A stretch of 44,936 nt of DNA from Gp1-AA122 sp035631655 (GCA_035631655.1 DASQIH010000255.1:1-44936); one strand, 5' to 3'; positions 14,756 through 24,181 are shown, counted from the first letter of the stretch. Translations and numbers: made by a program. The notes: generated from the letters alone by a model not told the origin.

Positions 14756-15793
14756 TCACTTTATATCTTTCATCGCCAGCAGCGACCCATAATCCCTGCC
14801 TGAGGGCTCGACGGCGCGTGCAACAACCGCGCTGAATGCCTCGCGCAATTCCGGATATTTCGCTACCAGCGCCTTGATCACGGCCATGTTGTCTTGAAAA
14901 GTCTGGGTGCTATTGGACACGTCGGCCGACTGGTATTTCACGACCAGATCAAGCTCATTGCCCACGCCCAGCGGAAAAATTTGCGTCAGCTTGTAGGTCT
15001 TTCCCCCTGCAGGAAGATCCACGGTGTTACCACCGGCCGGAATGTCGGGCGGCAACACGGACTGGGCCTCGTCGTAAAGCTTGTCCGTCTGCAGGGTACT
15101 CATGAAATCAAGCGGCGATAAGAGGGACCTGGCCTCCTGAAAATAGAGCCATGCATTGTGAACCTGGCCCTTGGCCTTGTATTGCCGGGCGCGATCCAGA
15201 TACCACGGCGCATCGTGGCCGCCTGCCTGCGCAGACTTGGCGTAAAAACCGCCCAGCTTCCACTCATTCCCAATCTGCTGCAGGATGAACGAAAGTGTGT
15301 ACGGCCCTTTGGCCCCATTCACATCCATGATGACGACACCGTAATTTCCCGGCGGCAGGTTAGGAAGTACAAAGACGGCGCTGTCGCGGGTCTGACCCTG
15401 GGTTCCAAACACCCCACACAGAAACTCGGCGCGGGCGATTGGGGTGTTCCCTTCCGCCTGCAGCAGAAAGGGTGGGCGAGGCGCCGCCTGCGCGCCTTGA
15501 AACGCAGCTTTGTTGTCCACCACCGCCGATTCGACTCCGCCAAAATTGGAGGCCAAACTCGGGATCGAGTTCTGTTTCAGAGAGAACACGTCGCCCTTGG
15601 ACGCCATATCAAAATAGCGGTGCGCGCTATTCTCCAGGGCCGAACGAGTGGCCGCGTCCATGTCGGAGGCCGACAGACAACTCTGTGCCTCTGCGGAAGC
15701 CGCGAACAACAAAAATAAGCTCACGCAGTACGCAAGAACACGCGCCAATCGCGATCTTATATGGAGTCTCGTCTCTCGTTCAGAATGCTTCAT
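14756..15793 (-). CDS. Exported conserved-type protein of unknown function
   Basis: About 345 residues with a clear signal peptide (basic N-terminus, then VLAYCVSLFLLFAASAEA followed by Q). The mature protein has an N-terminal helical region, a beta-rich middle with FVLPNLPPGNYGVVIMDVNG and a helical stretch WYLDRARQYKAKGQVHNAWLYFQEA resembling a single tetratricopeptide-like repeat. I do not recognise the family. Two in-frame ATGs (15802, 15793) are possible; neither has a clear ribosome site. The gene is convergent with ligD, separated by about 80 bp of short repeats. Confidence 0.72.
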   Translation of the reverse strand: MKHSERETRLHIRSRLARVLAYCVSLFLLFAASAEAQSCLSASDMDAATRSALENSAHRYFDMASKGDVFSLKQNSIPSLASNFGGVESAVVDNKAAFQGAQAAPRPPFLLQAEGNTPIARAEFLCGVFGTQGQTRDSAVFVLPNLPPGNYGVVIMDVNGAKGPYTLSFILQQIGNEWKLGGFYAKSAQAGGHDAPWYLDRARQYKAKGQVHNAWLYFQEARSLLSPLDFMSTLQTDKLYDEAQSVLPPDIPAGGNTVDLPAGGKTYKLTQIFPLGVGNELDLVVKYQSADVSNSTQTFQDNMAVIKALVAKYPELREAFSAVVARAVEPSGRDYGSLLAMKDIK

Positions 15794-15978
15794 AGAAGTC
15801 ATATGCCAGGCAACTCTCTTGATTCTCCCACATCGTACGATGCGAGTTCCGGAAGCGGGGGCTGTAAGGTAAGTTCCTTATTATCATAGCCCAAGGTGCC
15901 CAATGACGGCTCCGGGCGGTGCTACAATTGGTACGAGTGATTTTATTGCAGTCTTCCTCTTGGGGTGGTCGGGTTCAC

Positions 15979-16887
15979 ATGTCTTTGGTGCGACCCAAAT
16001 TCGCATTTATTCTACTTCTGATGGGTGGGTTGTGCTTGCCGATTTCCAATTCGGCACAAACCGCGGACTCGTCCACCAAGACAGTATCGCATCGTTCAAC
16101 CAAACCTAAGGCGGCGAAGGCGGCCAAGAAGGTGGAGGAGGAGCAACCGCCCGCGACCGCGCCAGCGCCACCGCCTCCGCCCACTCCTGAGCAGATGCCC
16201 TCCCAACCTCCTACCGTGACTTACGAGAACGGCCAGCTGGCGATCGTGGCGCCGAATTCGACGCTCAGCGACATTCTGCACGCGGTGCGGAACAAGACCG
16301 GGGCCAACATCGATATACCGCCCGGGGCCAACGAGCGTGTGGTCAGCAGTTTCGGCCCAGGACCGGCGCGCGATGTGCTCGCTTCCCTGCTCAACGGTTC
16401 GCACTTCAACTACGTGATGGTAGGTACCGAGGCTGATCCGACTGCGGTCGCGCAGGTTATCTTGACGCCTCGAACCGGTGGCGAGACCCCTCCCACGGTG
16501 CAAGCGGGTCAGCCAGGCGCGCCGATACGGCCGGCGCTGCCGGCGCAGCAGTTCCCGCAGCCCTACCCTCAGCCTCAGATACAGGGCCAGGCGCAAGCAC
16601 CCGGGGTCGAAGAACCTGCGGCTTCGGACGGCATGGAAGAAGACGATACGTCGCAGGATAACAACGCCGACAACAATAATGATCAAGGGGCTCCCGAGCA
16701 AGTTCAGGGTAGCGAAGCACAAGGCCAGAATCCCAACCAGCCCGTCGTGAAAACGCCCGAGCAGTTACTGCTGGAATTGCAGCGTCAACAGCAGACGATG
16801 CAGCAGCAACAGCAGCAGGGCAAGCAGCCTCAGTCAGTTTCTCCCAACCCGCAGCAGCCGCCCCAGCAGCAGCAACAACCGCAGTAA
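15979..16887 (+). CDS. Exported STN-like (secretin/TonB short N-terminal) domain protein with Gln-rich tail
   Basis: About 302 residues: a signal peptide (FAFILLLMGGLCLPISNSA), a Pro/Ala-rich linker, then a compact domain at about residues 80-150. In that domain ENGQLAIVAPNSTLSDILHAV, GANIDIPPGANERVVSSFGPG and ARDVLASLLNG follow the STN pattern found at the start of secretins and TonB-dependent transducers. The remaining half is low complexity (Pro, Gln, Asn) and ends in runs of glutamine. No secretin barrel follows. I start at the ATG at 15979 because it begins the signal peptide; the frame is open to 15919. Confidence 0.68.
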   Translation: MSLVRPKFAFILLLMGGLCLPISNSAQTADSSTKTVSHRSTKPKAAKAAKKVEEEQPPATAPAPPPPPTPEQMPSQPPTVTYENGQLAIVAPNSTLSDILHAVRNKTGANIDIPPGANERVVSSFGPGPARDVLASLLNGSHFNYVMVGTEADPTAVAQVILTPRTGGETPPTVQAGQPGAPIRPALPAQQFPQPYPQPQIQGQAQAPGVEEPAASDGMEEDDTSQDNNADNNNDQGAPEQVQGSEAQGQNPNQPVVKTPEQLLLELQRQQQTMQQQQQQGKQPQSVSPNPQQPPQQQQQPQ

Positions 16888-16998
16888 AGCATTTCTGCCA
16901 AACTTTGGGGTAGAGACGCCGCTCTGCAGCGTCTTAAGGGCACTTCGCGAGAGATGAGGGATCCGGGGGGCGGGGCGCCCGCGCCGCCCGACTAGTGG
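16888..16998. repeat. Intergenic GC-rich hairpins
   Basis: GACGC-N9-GCGTC near 16916-16934 and GGGCGG ... CCGCCC near 16966-16990. No T-tract follows, so they look like REP-type palindromes rather than terminators. Confidence 0.45.
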
Positions 16999-17277
16999 TT
17001 AGTCAGCGCCCGCCTGCGCCTTGTGTGCCAACAGCACCGGCTTAGCTTCGGACTCAGCCTGCGCACTGCGAAAGGCATATAGAATGGCACTGACCACGCC
17101 GTAAGCACTAATCACGCCGACGCTAACAGACGTTAGAACGGTAAAAGAAAGCACCACAGATACTAACCAAGCGTTCAAGTTCGGCCCACCTTTTGTGCGC
17201 ATCCTGAGATGCTGCACCACCAACTTCTGTTCCTGCCAGTTCCTCCGCTTTTGACCGTACGCGAGGCACCTTTTCAC
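16999..17277 (-). CDS. Small membrane protein of unknown function
   Basis: 92 residues in the longest reading; an internal ATG at 17202 would give 67. One long hydrophobic segment (AWLVSVVLSFTVLTSVSVGV followed by ISAYGVVSAILYAF) probably forms one or two membrane helices. The C-terminus is short and polar. No ribosome site clearly decides the start, and I do not recognise the family. The coherent hydrophobic profile favours a real gene over a chance frame. Confidence 0.45.
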   Translation of the reverse strand: MKRCLAYGQKRRNWQEQKLVVQHLRMRTKGGPNLNAWLVSVVLSFTVLTSVSVGVISAYGVVSAILYAFRSAQAESEAKPVLLAHKAQAGAD

Positions 17278-17402
17278 TGTACTGCGCGTTGACGGTCACA
17301 ACTATTTACAAATAAGATACGGAGTAGAGCTGCGTAGTCCCACTTTCCAACGTTTCTGGGGACCCGTCCACGTTACGGAAGGACATTGCTCGCTAGACCT
17401 GC

Positions 17403-20219
17403 ATGGCGATTACCAACATCACGGTGCGTGGCGCGCGCCAGCATAATCTTAAAAACATTGACGTTGTGATTCCTCGTAACACTCTGACGGTGATTACCGG
17501 CCTCAGCGGTTCGGGTAAGTCTTCCCTGGCTTTTGACACGATTTACGCGGAAGGCCAGCGGCGCTATGTGGAAACCCTCTCGGCCTATGCACGCCAGTTT
17601 CTGGACCAGATGGAACGTCCGGATGTGGATGCAATTGATGGACTTAGCCCCTCCATCTCCATCGAGCAGAGGACCACCAGCCGCAGTCCGCGTTCGACAG
17701 TCGGTACAATCACTGAGATCTACGACTATCTTCGCCTTCTATTCGCCTCGATTGGTGTGCCCCATTGTCCTAAGTGCGGCCGTGCCATCAGCCGCCAGTC
17801 GGCCGAGCAAATCGTGCAGCGCGTCATGTCGCTCACGCCTGAAGATCGCGTCATGGTACTGGCGCCTATCGTTCGCGGGCGTAAGGGCGAGTTCAAGAAG
17901 GAAATGGAGAAACTGGTCCAACACGGTTTCCCGCGCGCCCGTATCGATGGCGAACTGGTGAATCTCGAAGACGATATTCGGCTGGACAAGCGCAAGAATC
18001 ACACCATCGAAGTCGTCATTGATCGACTTCTGGTGAAGCCGGGAATTGAACACCGCCTCGAGCTCTCCGTCGGACTCGCCATGAAGCTCGCGGGCGGACT
18101 GGTGCAGGTGGTGGTGGTCGGCGGCGAAGAGCAGATGTATTCCGCGAAACTCGCATGCCCGGATTGCGGAATCAACGTGCCCCAGCTGGAGCCGCGCTCG
18201 TTCTCCTTCAACAGCGCGTATGGCGCTTGTCCGGAGTGTCATGGCTTAGGCAGCCGCTATGATTTCGATCCCGCGAAGATCATTGTCGACTGGTCCAAGC
18301 CGTTGCTGGATGGCGGACTCGGCCCCGGCTCAGCGTCCTCTAACCTGGTACACATGCTGCAGATCACGGCGGCGGCACATGGATTCAACCTGAATACACC
18401 GTTCGATAAGTTACCCGAAAAAATCCAGACTCTTCTCTTATATGGCGAGCCGGAGAAGGGCGGCGGTAAAACCGGGTTCCGCGGCATCATTGCCCAGCTC
18501 AAGCAGAACCTCGAGGAATCCACCTCGGATACTTACCGCGAGTATCTTCTCGACTATATGTCCGCAACCGAATGCCCCGCGTGTCACGGTAAGCGCCTGC
18601 GTCCGGAAAGTCTGGCGGTGAAAGTGAGTGGCATGTCGATCGCCGATTTCACGGCTTTGCCGGTCTCGCGTGCCTTGGAAGTTGCCGCCAGAATCAAGCT
18701 GGCCGGCCGGGAACAGATCATCGCCGGCCGGGTGATGCATGAGATTGTTGAACGACTGCAGTTCCTCAACGCGGTAGGCTTGGGCTACATCTCGCTGGAT
18801 CGCTCGGCCGCTACGCTATCCGGAGGCGAAGGACAGCGAATTCGTCTCGCTACCCAGATTGGATCGAAACTGCGAGGCGTGCTCTATGTTCTGGATGAAC
18901 CCTCCATCGGCTTACACCATCGCGACAACAATCGCCTGTTGACCGCCCTCGAGTCGCTCCGCGATCTGGGCAATACCGTGCTGGTAGTGGAGCACGACGA
19001 AGAAACGATTCGCCGCGCCGACTATGTGATCGATCTCGGCCCGGGCGCTGGACGTCTCGGCGGCAACTTGGTTGCCTCTGGAACTCCTGACCAAATCGTA
19101 AAAGTCCCGGAGTCGCTGACCGGCGGCTACATGTCGGGGAAGCTGCAGATCGAGATGCGTCCCGAGCGGCGGCCCACCAACGGCAATGCCATCGCCGTAC
19201 TTGGCGCGCGAGAGAACAATCTCAAAAACATCGACGTCGCATTTCCCTTGGGCGTGATGACGGTCATCACGGGCGTATCCGGATCCGGGAAATCCACGCT
19301 GGTGAACGACATCCTTTACCGCGCTCTCGCCAAGCAGCTTTATCGCTCGCGCGAGGAACCGGGAGCGCACAAGGCAATCTCCGGTGCCGAAAATGTTGAT
19401 AAGGTTATTCGCATTGACCAGTCGCCCATCGGGCGCACTCCCCGCTCTAATCCGGCAACCTACACCGGCGTCTTCACACAAATCCGTGACCTCTATGCGA
19501 TGCTGCCTGAATCGCGCGAGCGCGGATACAAACCGGGGCGTTTTTCGTTCAATGTGCCCGGCGGACGCTGCGAAGCGTGCCAAGGCGAAGGCCAGCGCCG
19601 CATCGAGATGAACTTTCTGCCGGACGTGTACGTGTTATGCGAGGTATGCGGCGGCAAACGCTACAATCACGAAACGCTCGCTGTGCAGTATAAAGACTAT
19701 TCCATCGCCGACCTGCTGGAAACGCCCGTAGCCGACGCTTTGCCGATCCTCGAAAACATCCCCCAGGTGAAACAGAAATTGCAGACGCTGGTGGATGTCG
19801 GCCTGGGTTATATCGAGCTGGGCCAGTCCGCGGTCACTCTTTCCGGCGGTGAAGCCCAGCGCATCAAGCTGGCTCGGGAATTGAGCAAGCGCCAGACCGG
19901 CAAAACTCTTTACCTGCTTGATGAGCCCACAACCGGCCTGCACTTCGATGATGTAAAAAAGCTACTCGACGTGTTGCACCGTCTGACGGACTTAGGCAAT
20001 ACCGTCATCATTATTGAGCACAACATGGATGTGATCCGCAACGCCGACTGGATTATTGATCTCGGCCCCGAAGGTGGGGAAGAAGGCGGTCGCATAGTAG
20101 CCCAAGGCACCCCAGAGCAAGTGGCGCGCACCAAGAAGTCCTACACCGGACAGGCTCTGGCTCACTTCTTCGCAAATGGCACGCATGCAGCCGCAGGCAA
20201 GAACTCGGCCAATGTCTAG
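17403..20219 (+). CDS. uvrA: Excinuclease ABC subunit A
   Basis: DNA-damage recognition ATPase of nucleotide excision repair; it loads UvrB on lesions. 938 residues, close to E. coli UvrA. The first ATPase has a Walker A at 33-41 (GLSGSGKSS) and signature LSGGEGQRIRLA; the second has GVSGSGKST and LSGGEAQRIKLA, both with ABC-type Walker B motifs (VLDEPSIGL, LLDEPTTGL). Zinc modules are visible as CPDCG ... CPECHGLG and CEACQGEGQRRIEM ... CEVCGGKRYN. An extra CPKCG pair near residue 121 is common in the family. It is a single gene with no uvrB or uvrC nearby. Confidence 0.98.
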   Translation: MAITNITVRGARQHNLKNIDVVIPRNTLTVITGLSGSGKSSLAFDTIYAEGQRRYVETLSAYARQFLDQMERPDVDAIDGLSPSISIEQRTTSRSPRSTVGTITEIYDYLRLLFASIGVPHCPKCGRAISRQSAEQIVQRVMSLTPEDRVMVLAPIVRGRKGEFKKEMEKLVQHGFPRARIDGELVNLEDDIRLDKRKNHTIEVVIDRLLVKPGIEHRLELSVGLAMKLAGGLVQVVVVGGEEQMYSAKLACPDCGINVPQLEPRSFSFNSAYGACPECHGLGSRYDFDPAKIIVDWSKPLLDGGLGPGSASSNLVHMLQITAAAHGFNLNTPFDKLPEKIQTLLLYGEPEKGGGKTGFRGIIAQLKQNLEESTSDTYREYLLDYMSATECPACHGKRLRPESLAVKVSGMSIADFTALPVSRALEVAARIKLAGREQIIAGRVMHEIVERLQFLNAVGLGYISLDRSAATLSGGEGQRIRLATQIGSKLRGVLYVLDEPSIGLHHRDNNRLLTALESLRDLGNTVLVVEHDEETIRRADYVIDLGPGAGRLGGNLVASGTPDQIVKVPESLTGGYMSGKLQIEMRPERRPTNGNAIAVLGARENNLKNIDVAFPLGVMTVITGVSGSGKSTLVNDILYRALAKQLYRSREEPGAHKAISGAENVDKVIRIDQSPIGRTPRSNPATYTGVFTQIRDLYAMLPESRERGYKPGRFSFNVPGGRCEACQGEGQRRIEMNFLPDVYVLCEVCGGKRYNHETLAVQYKDYSIADLLETPVADALPILENIPQVKQKLQTLVDVGLGYIELGQSAVTLSGGEAQRIKLARELSKRQTGKTLYLLDEPTTGLHFDDVKKLLDVLHRLTDLGNTVIIIEHNMDVIRNADWIIDLGPEGGEEGGRIVAQGTPEQVARTKKSYTGQALAHFFANGTHAAAGKNSANV

Positions 20220-20272
20220 CGGTTCAGTTCTTAGCTAACATCGTGTAAATTCAATGCAGGGACGGGAACCGC

Positions 20273-21091
20273 TTGTCTTCAGAGCAAAATCCGTTGGAGA
20301 ACCTGCCCCCGGTTGAAACCACCTACCCGCCGATGGTTTCGCCCCCGGAATTCAAGCCGAAGCCTGAGGATCCTCCCTGGAGTGGCTGGGACGTGCTGGT
20401 GATCGTCGCGACTACTATTGGCGCAAGTTTTTTCGTCGGAATGGCAGTCCTATTCGCGGCCAAGCTGCTGGTGTACAAGTCCACGCCCGTGATGGACCTG
20501 ACGCGTATTCCTGAATTAGCGGTGCTCGCCGAATTACTAACGTATTTCGTAGTTTTCGCGATCATGTACCGGGTAGTGGAGGTTCGTACGGGTGAGTTCT
20601 GGCGAGCGATCCGCTGGAATTGGCCGGGGGCCTCGTGGGCCGGTTTTCTCCTCGCCGGCGCCCTGCTTTATTTTGTCTTGGCGGGGATTGGGCAATTGTT
20701 GCCGATTCCCAAGCATCTCCCAATTGACCGCTTCTTTCAAAACGCCCGCCAGGCGACCATCATGTCCATCTTCGCCGTGACCGTGGCCCCACTGATGGAA
20801 GAACTCTTTTTCCGAGGTTTCCTCTACCCCGTACTGGCGCGACGTTTGGGCGTCGTGTCCGGCGTTGCGTTAACGTCGGCGGCCTTCGCCATACTGCACG
20901 GAGCGCAACTGAAGTACTCCTGGGCCGTGCTGATTATTTTCCTGGTCGGAGTGGCCCTCACAACTGTGCGGGCGATAACTAGGTCGGTCGCGGCCAGCTT
21001 CCTGCTGCACGTGGGCTACAACGGAACCCTTTCTCTCTTGATGTTCGTAGTCACAGGAGGGTTTCATCATCTGGACAGATTGAATCAATAA
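20273..21091 (+). CDS. CPBP-family intramembrane metalloprotease
   Basis: A multi-pass membrane protein related to CAAX prenyl protease 2. The putative metal site is complete: EELFFRG (E176, E177, R181), H209 in AILHGAQ, and H246...N250 in LLHVGYN. About eight hydrophobic segments follow a Pro-rich cytoplasmic N-terminus of some 38 residues. Bacterial members process membrane substrates or act in self-immunity; no bacteriocin genes are near. The start is a TTG with only a weak GGGA upstream, so a downstream ATG at residue 21 is possible. Confidence 0.88.
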   Translation: MSSEQNPLENLPPVETTYPPMVSPPEFKPKPEDPPWSGWDVLVIVATTIGASFFVGMAVLFAAKLLVYKSTPVMDLTRIPELAVLAELLTYFVVFAIMYRVVEVRTGEFWRAIRWNWPGASWAGFLLAGALLYFVLAGIGQLLPIPKHLPIDRFFQNARQATIMSIFAVTVAPLMEELFFRGFLYPVLARRLGVVSGVALTSAAFAILHGAQLKYSWAVLIIFLVGVALTTVRAITRSVAASFLLHVGYNGTLSLLMFVVTGGFHHLDRLNQ

Positions 21092-21092
21092 T

Positions 21093-21146
21093 GGTGTCAG
21101 GTCTCAGGTGTCAGGTCTGACGGCCTGAGACCCGGGACCTGAGACC
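21093..21146. repeat. Heptanucleotide repeat with inverted partner
   Basis: Four exact 7-bp units, GGTGTCA, GGTCTCA, GGTGTCA, GGTCTGA (21093-21120), are followed by a reverse-oriented copy (CCTGAGACCCGGGACC ...). The tract can form a long hairpin between the protease gene and pyrE. Confidence 0.85.
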
Positions 21147-21168
21147 GTCGTGGTACTGTAGATTTCTA

Positions 21169-21840
21169 ATGTCGTCTGCACGCAAAGAATTACTCGCCCT
21201 GCTGGCCGAGAAATCTTTCCGTTTGGGAGAGTTCAAGCTCTCTTCCGGCAGGACCAGCGACTACTACATCGACTGTCGCACCACCACACTCGCTGCGAAG
21301 GGCTCTCGCCTGACCGGCCAAGTTTTCCTCGACGAGATTCGTGCCCGCAAGTGGAAGCCGCAGGCGATTGGCGGCCTCACTATGGGCGCTGACCCGATCG
21401 TCGTGGCTGTTTCTGTGGTCGGCGGAGAGTTAAACGGATTCCTGGTGCGAAAAGCCGAGAAGCAGCATGGCACTGGCCAGCGCATCGAAGGCTTTCGAGA
21501 AAAAGGGGCCCGAGTCGTCATCGTGGATGATGTTTGCACCACCGGCGCTTCCACCGTTCAGGCCATTGAGGCAGCACGCGATTTTGGGTTCGAGGTTGTG
21601 GGCGTCATGTGCCTGGTCGAGCGCGAAGAAGCCAACGGCCGTGCCAGTGTCGAGAAGGCGGCGGCGCCCGCGCCTTTCATCGCGATCTTTACGGCCGATG
21701 ATGTGCGGCAGGAATACCTGAGGCAAAATCAACCGGGGGATGCTCCGCCGATCTTTGCTGTAGCCGCGGCCTGTGAGCTCTGCGGGCGGCCCGCGGTCAC
21801 GAATGTGCCGCGTAACCGTTGTGCCGCGCATCAAATCTAA
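21169..21840 (+). CDS. pyrE: Orotate phosphoribosyltransferase with a Cys/His tail
   Basis: Converts orotate and PRPP to orotidine monophosphate in pyrimidine synthesis. 223 residues. The PRPP-binding signature is RVVIVDDVCTTGAST with D120-D121, and the N-terminal FKLSSGRTSDYYIDCR matches the family. The last 22 residues carry C202-x2-C205-x12-C218-x2-H221, a pattern that could bind zinc and is absent from classical PyrE (about 213 residues in E. coli). A heptamer repeat precedes the gene and a dispersed inverted repeat follows it. Confidence 0.95.
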   Translation: MSSARKELLALLAEKSFRLGEFKLSSGRTSDYYIDCRTTTLAAKGSRLTGQVFLDEIRARKWKPQAIGGLTMGADPIVVAVSVVGGELNGFLVRKAEKQHGTGQRIEGFREKGARVVIVDDVCTTGASTVQAIEAARDFGFEVVGVMCLVEREEANGRASVEKAAAPAPFIAIFTADDVRQEYLRQNQPGDAPPIFAVAAACELCGRPAVTNVPRNRCAAHQI

Positions 21841-21842
21841 CT

Positions 21843-21925
21843 GTCATGCTGAGCGAAGCGAGGGATCTATGTATTCGCTTGTAGCGTGCAGAAATACAGA
21901 GATTCTTCGCTTCGCTCAAAATGAC
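21843..21925. repeat. Dispersed inverted repeat (GTCATGCTGAGCG ... CGCTCAAAATGAC class)
   Basis: The arms read GTCATGCTGAGCGAAGCGA and TCGCTTCGCTCAAAATGAC. The element fills the pyrE-mtnA gap almost completely, ending 18 bp before the mtnA start. Confidence 0.85.
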
Positions 21926-21942
21926 AAAGTTTATTGAGAACT

Positions 21943-22998
21943 GTGATCCAGACTCTTGAATGGACCGACTCCGGCGTACGCTTCCTCGATCAGACGAAGC
22001 TGCCCACCGAAGAAAGCTACGTGACCTGCAAGACTTACGAGCAGGTCGCCGACGCCATCCGCAACATGGTGGTGCGGGGGGCACCCGCGATTGGCGTGGC
22101 TGCGGCCATGGGCATCGCTTTAGCTCTGAAGAATTCCAAGGCGGAACGTGTCTCGGAACTGGAGAAAGTCTTCGATCAGGCCGCCGATGCCCTCAGCAAG
22201 ACTCGCCCGACGGCAGTTAATCTTTTCTGGGCGATCCGCCGCATGGCCGAAAAATTTGAGCGGGTACGCGTCCGGCCAGTTCCCCAGATCAAGCAGGCCT
22301 TGATAGAAGAAGCACAGCGAATGCATGCGGAAGACATTGCCGCCAATCAGGCGATGGGACGTCACGGCGCAACCCTGATGCCTGCCGCGGGAGGCGTACT
22401 CACTCATTGCAACGCAGGCGCACTCGCCACGTGCGGCTACGGCACCGCCCTGGGCGTAATTCGCGCCGCGGTGGAGCAGGGCAAGAAGATTGAGGTCTAT
22501 GCTGATGAGACCCGCCCTTTTCTGCAGGGCTCCCGCCTGACCGCATGGGAGTTGATGAAAGACGGCATTCCCACCACCGTCATCGCCGACAACATGGCGG
22601 GAGCCATGATGAAACAGGGCAAGATCGGAGCAATCGTCGTGGGCGCCGATCGAATCGCCGCTAACGGCGATGTTGCCAACAAGATCGGGACTTACACGGT
22701 GGCCGTGCTGGCCAAAGAGCACGGCATTCCCTTCTACGTGGCCGCGCCCTTCTCGACCGTAGATCTGGAAACTGCGGACGGCAGCAAGATTCCTATCGAG
22801 CAGCGCAATACCCGCGAGGTAACTCACATTGGCGGAAAACAAATGGTTCCGGAGGGAGTGAATGTCGAAAATCCGGCGTTCGATGTAACTCCTGCAAAAT
22901 ACGTCTCGGCAATCATCACGGAACGCGGTATTGCGCGCGCTCCTTATCAAGAGTCTTTGGCACGATTGGCGCACTCGGCGGTAGAAGCCGGAGGTTAG
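21943..22998 (+). CDS. mtnA: S-methyl-5-thioribose-1-phosphate isomerase
   Basis: Isomerises methylthioribose-1-phosphate to methylthioribulose-1-phosphate in the methionine salvage pathway. The 351 residues contain the catalytic cysteine C156 (THCNAGALAT) and aspartate D236 (GADRIAANGDVANKIGT), spaced 80 residues apart as in the B. subtilis enzyme. MVVRGAPAIGVAAAMG is the typical N-terminal substrate site. I start at the GTG at 21943, which gives MIQTLEWTDSGVRF, the usual family N-terminus. A TTG three codons earlier is possible. No other salvage gene is adjacent. Confidence 0.95.
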   Translation: MIQTLEWTDSGVRFLDQTKLPTEESYVTCKTYEQVADAIRNMVVRGAPAIGVAAAMGIALALKNSKAERVSELEKVFDQAADALSKTRPTAVNLFWAIRRMAEKFERVRVRPVPQIKQALIEEAQRMHAEDIAANQAMGRHGATLMPAAGGVLTHCNAGALATCGYGTALGVIRAAVEQGKKIEVYADETRPFLQGSRLTAWELMKDGIPTTVIADNMAGAMMKQGKIGAIVVGADRIAANGDVANKIGTYTVAVLAKEHGIPFYVAAPFSTVDLETADGSKIPIEQRNTREVTHIGGKQMVPEGVNVENPAFDVTPAKYVSAIITERGIARAPYQESLARLAHSAVEAGG

Positions 22999-23093
22999 GC
23001 TCTGGGCGCAGGCCATGCACGGCGAAACCGAGCAGAAGGAACTTTTCAGGGAGCATGTGCGTAACTGAAAGCAGAACCTCAGGAGGTCACCTT

Positions 23094-23294
23094 ATGCTTA
23101 CATTCCTGCTCTGGTGCCTTCTGTTTGTGCTGTGCTGGCCCTTGGCCCTGCTCGCCTTAATTCTCTATCCGTTTATCTGGCTGCTGCTATTGCCGTTTCG
23201 AATTGTGGGAATTGCAGTGCACGGCGTGCTCGCGCTGGTCTGGGCGGCGGTTATGCTCCCGGCACGGCTTCTGTCAGCACCGTTTAGGCTGTGA
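23094..23294 (+). CDS. 66-residue hydrophobic membrane protein
   Basis: Almost entirely hydrophobic, with two or three membrane segments (FLLWCLLFVLCWPLALLALI, then WLLLLPFRIVGIAV, then VLALVWAAVMLPARLL) and an amphipathic C-terminus. AGGAGG at 23081-23086 lies 7 nt before the ATG, a very good ribosome site, so it is translated in all likelihood. The family is unknown to me. It lies about 95 bp after mtnA. Confidence 0.7.
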   Translation: MLTFLLWCLLFVLCWPLALLALILYPFIWLLLLPFRIVGIAVHGVLALVWAAVMLPARLLSAPFRL

Positions 23295-23308
23295 GCAAAG
23301 TGGGCAAT

Positions 23309-23474
23309 GGCCAGTGGTCAGTGGTCGTTGTCAGCGGCGAGTAGCGAGAGGAGATTTGTCGTCCTGAGCGAAGCGAAGGATCCCTGCATTCGGGCGAAAT
23401 ACATGGATTCTTCGCTCCGCTCAGAATGACAAGGTTCTTTTTGGCCGACGACCAAAGACCGAGGACCAACGACC
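23309..23474. repeat. Compound repeat region: heptamers, dispersed inverted repeat, heptamers
   Basis: Heptamers GGCCAGT, GGTCAGT, GGTCGTT occupy 23309-23329. An inverted repeat (GTCGTCCTGAGCGAAGCGA ... TCGCTCCGCTCAGAATGAC) occupies 23358-23430. Heptamers GACCAAA, GACCGAG, GACCAAC occupy 23450-23470, in the opposite orientation to the first set. Confidence 0.85.
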
Positions 23475-23478
23475 TTGT

Positions 23479-24162
23479 TCACCCTGCCATGGTCTTCAAC
23501 TTCGGACTGATGATCAGCGTGGGTTCGGTCGCATGTTGCACGTCATCGGCCGTAAGGCCCGGCGCTACTTCTTCCAGCACTAATCCGGTGGGCGATACCC
23601 GGATATAAGCCATCTCGGTGACAATCGTGTCCACCACTTTCAAGCCCGTCAGCGGCAACGTGCATTTCCTAAGAATTTTAGGCTGACCCTCACGTGTGGT
23701 GTGCTCCATGGCAACGATGACCCGTCGCGCGCCCGCCACCAGGTCCATCGCGCCCCCCATGCCCTTCACCATCTTGCCGGGGATCATCCAGTTGGCGATG
23801 TTTCCTTCCTCATCCACTTCCATGGCGCCCAGCACGCTCAGATCCACATGGCCGCCGCGGATCATGGCAAAGGAATCGGCACTGGAAAAATAAGCCGTGC
23901 CAGGCAATTCTGTGACCGTCTCTTTGCCGGCATTGATGAGGTCTGCGTCTTCCTGGCCCTCGATCGGATAAGGACCGATGCCCAGCATGCCGTTCTCACT
24001 TTGCAGGATGACATCGATTCCCGGGGGCACGTGATTGGCCACCAGCGTAGGCATGCCGATTCCCAGGTTCACGTAGAAGCCATCGCGCAACTCGCGCGCG
24101 ATGCGTTTCACGATCCGTTCGCGCTTTTCAACGTCTTTACCGACTTTGGATATTGTCGCCAT
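23479..24162 (-). CDS. scoB: 3-oxoacid CoA-transferase, subunit B
   Basis: The catalytic subunit of a two-subunit enzyme that moves CoA between succinyl-CoA (or acetyl-CoA) and a 3-oxoacid such as acetoacetate. 227 residues. The catalytic glutamate is in QSENGMLGIGP, and the family motifs YVNLGIGMPTLVANHVP, FSSADSFAMIRGGHVDLSVLGAMEVD and NWMIPGKMVKGMGGAMDLV are complete. The ATG at 24162 is preferred to a TTG at 24174. It follows scoA on the same strand after about 100 bp filled with heptamer repeats. The exact acyl specificity cannot be read. Confidence 0.92.
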   Translation of the reverse strand: MATISKVGKDVEKRERIVKRIARELRDGFYVNLGIGMPTLVANHVPPGIDVILQSENGMLGIGPYPIEGQEDADLINAGKETVTELPGTAYFSSADSFAMIRGGHVDLSVLGAMEVDEEGNIANWMIPGKMVKGMGGAMDLVAGARRVIVAMEHTTREGQPKILRKCTLPLTGLKVVDTIVTEMAYIRVSPTGLVLEEVAPGLTADDVQHATEPTLIISPKLKTMAG

Positions 24163-24181
24163 GGTAGTTCTCAACTCGTCT

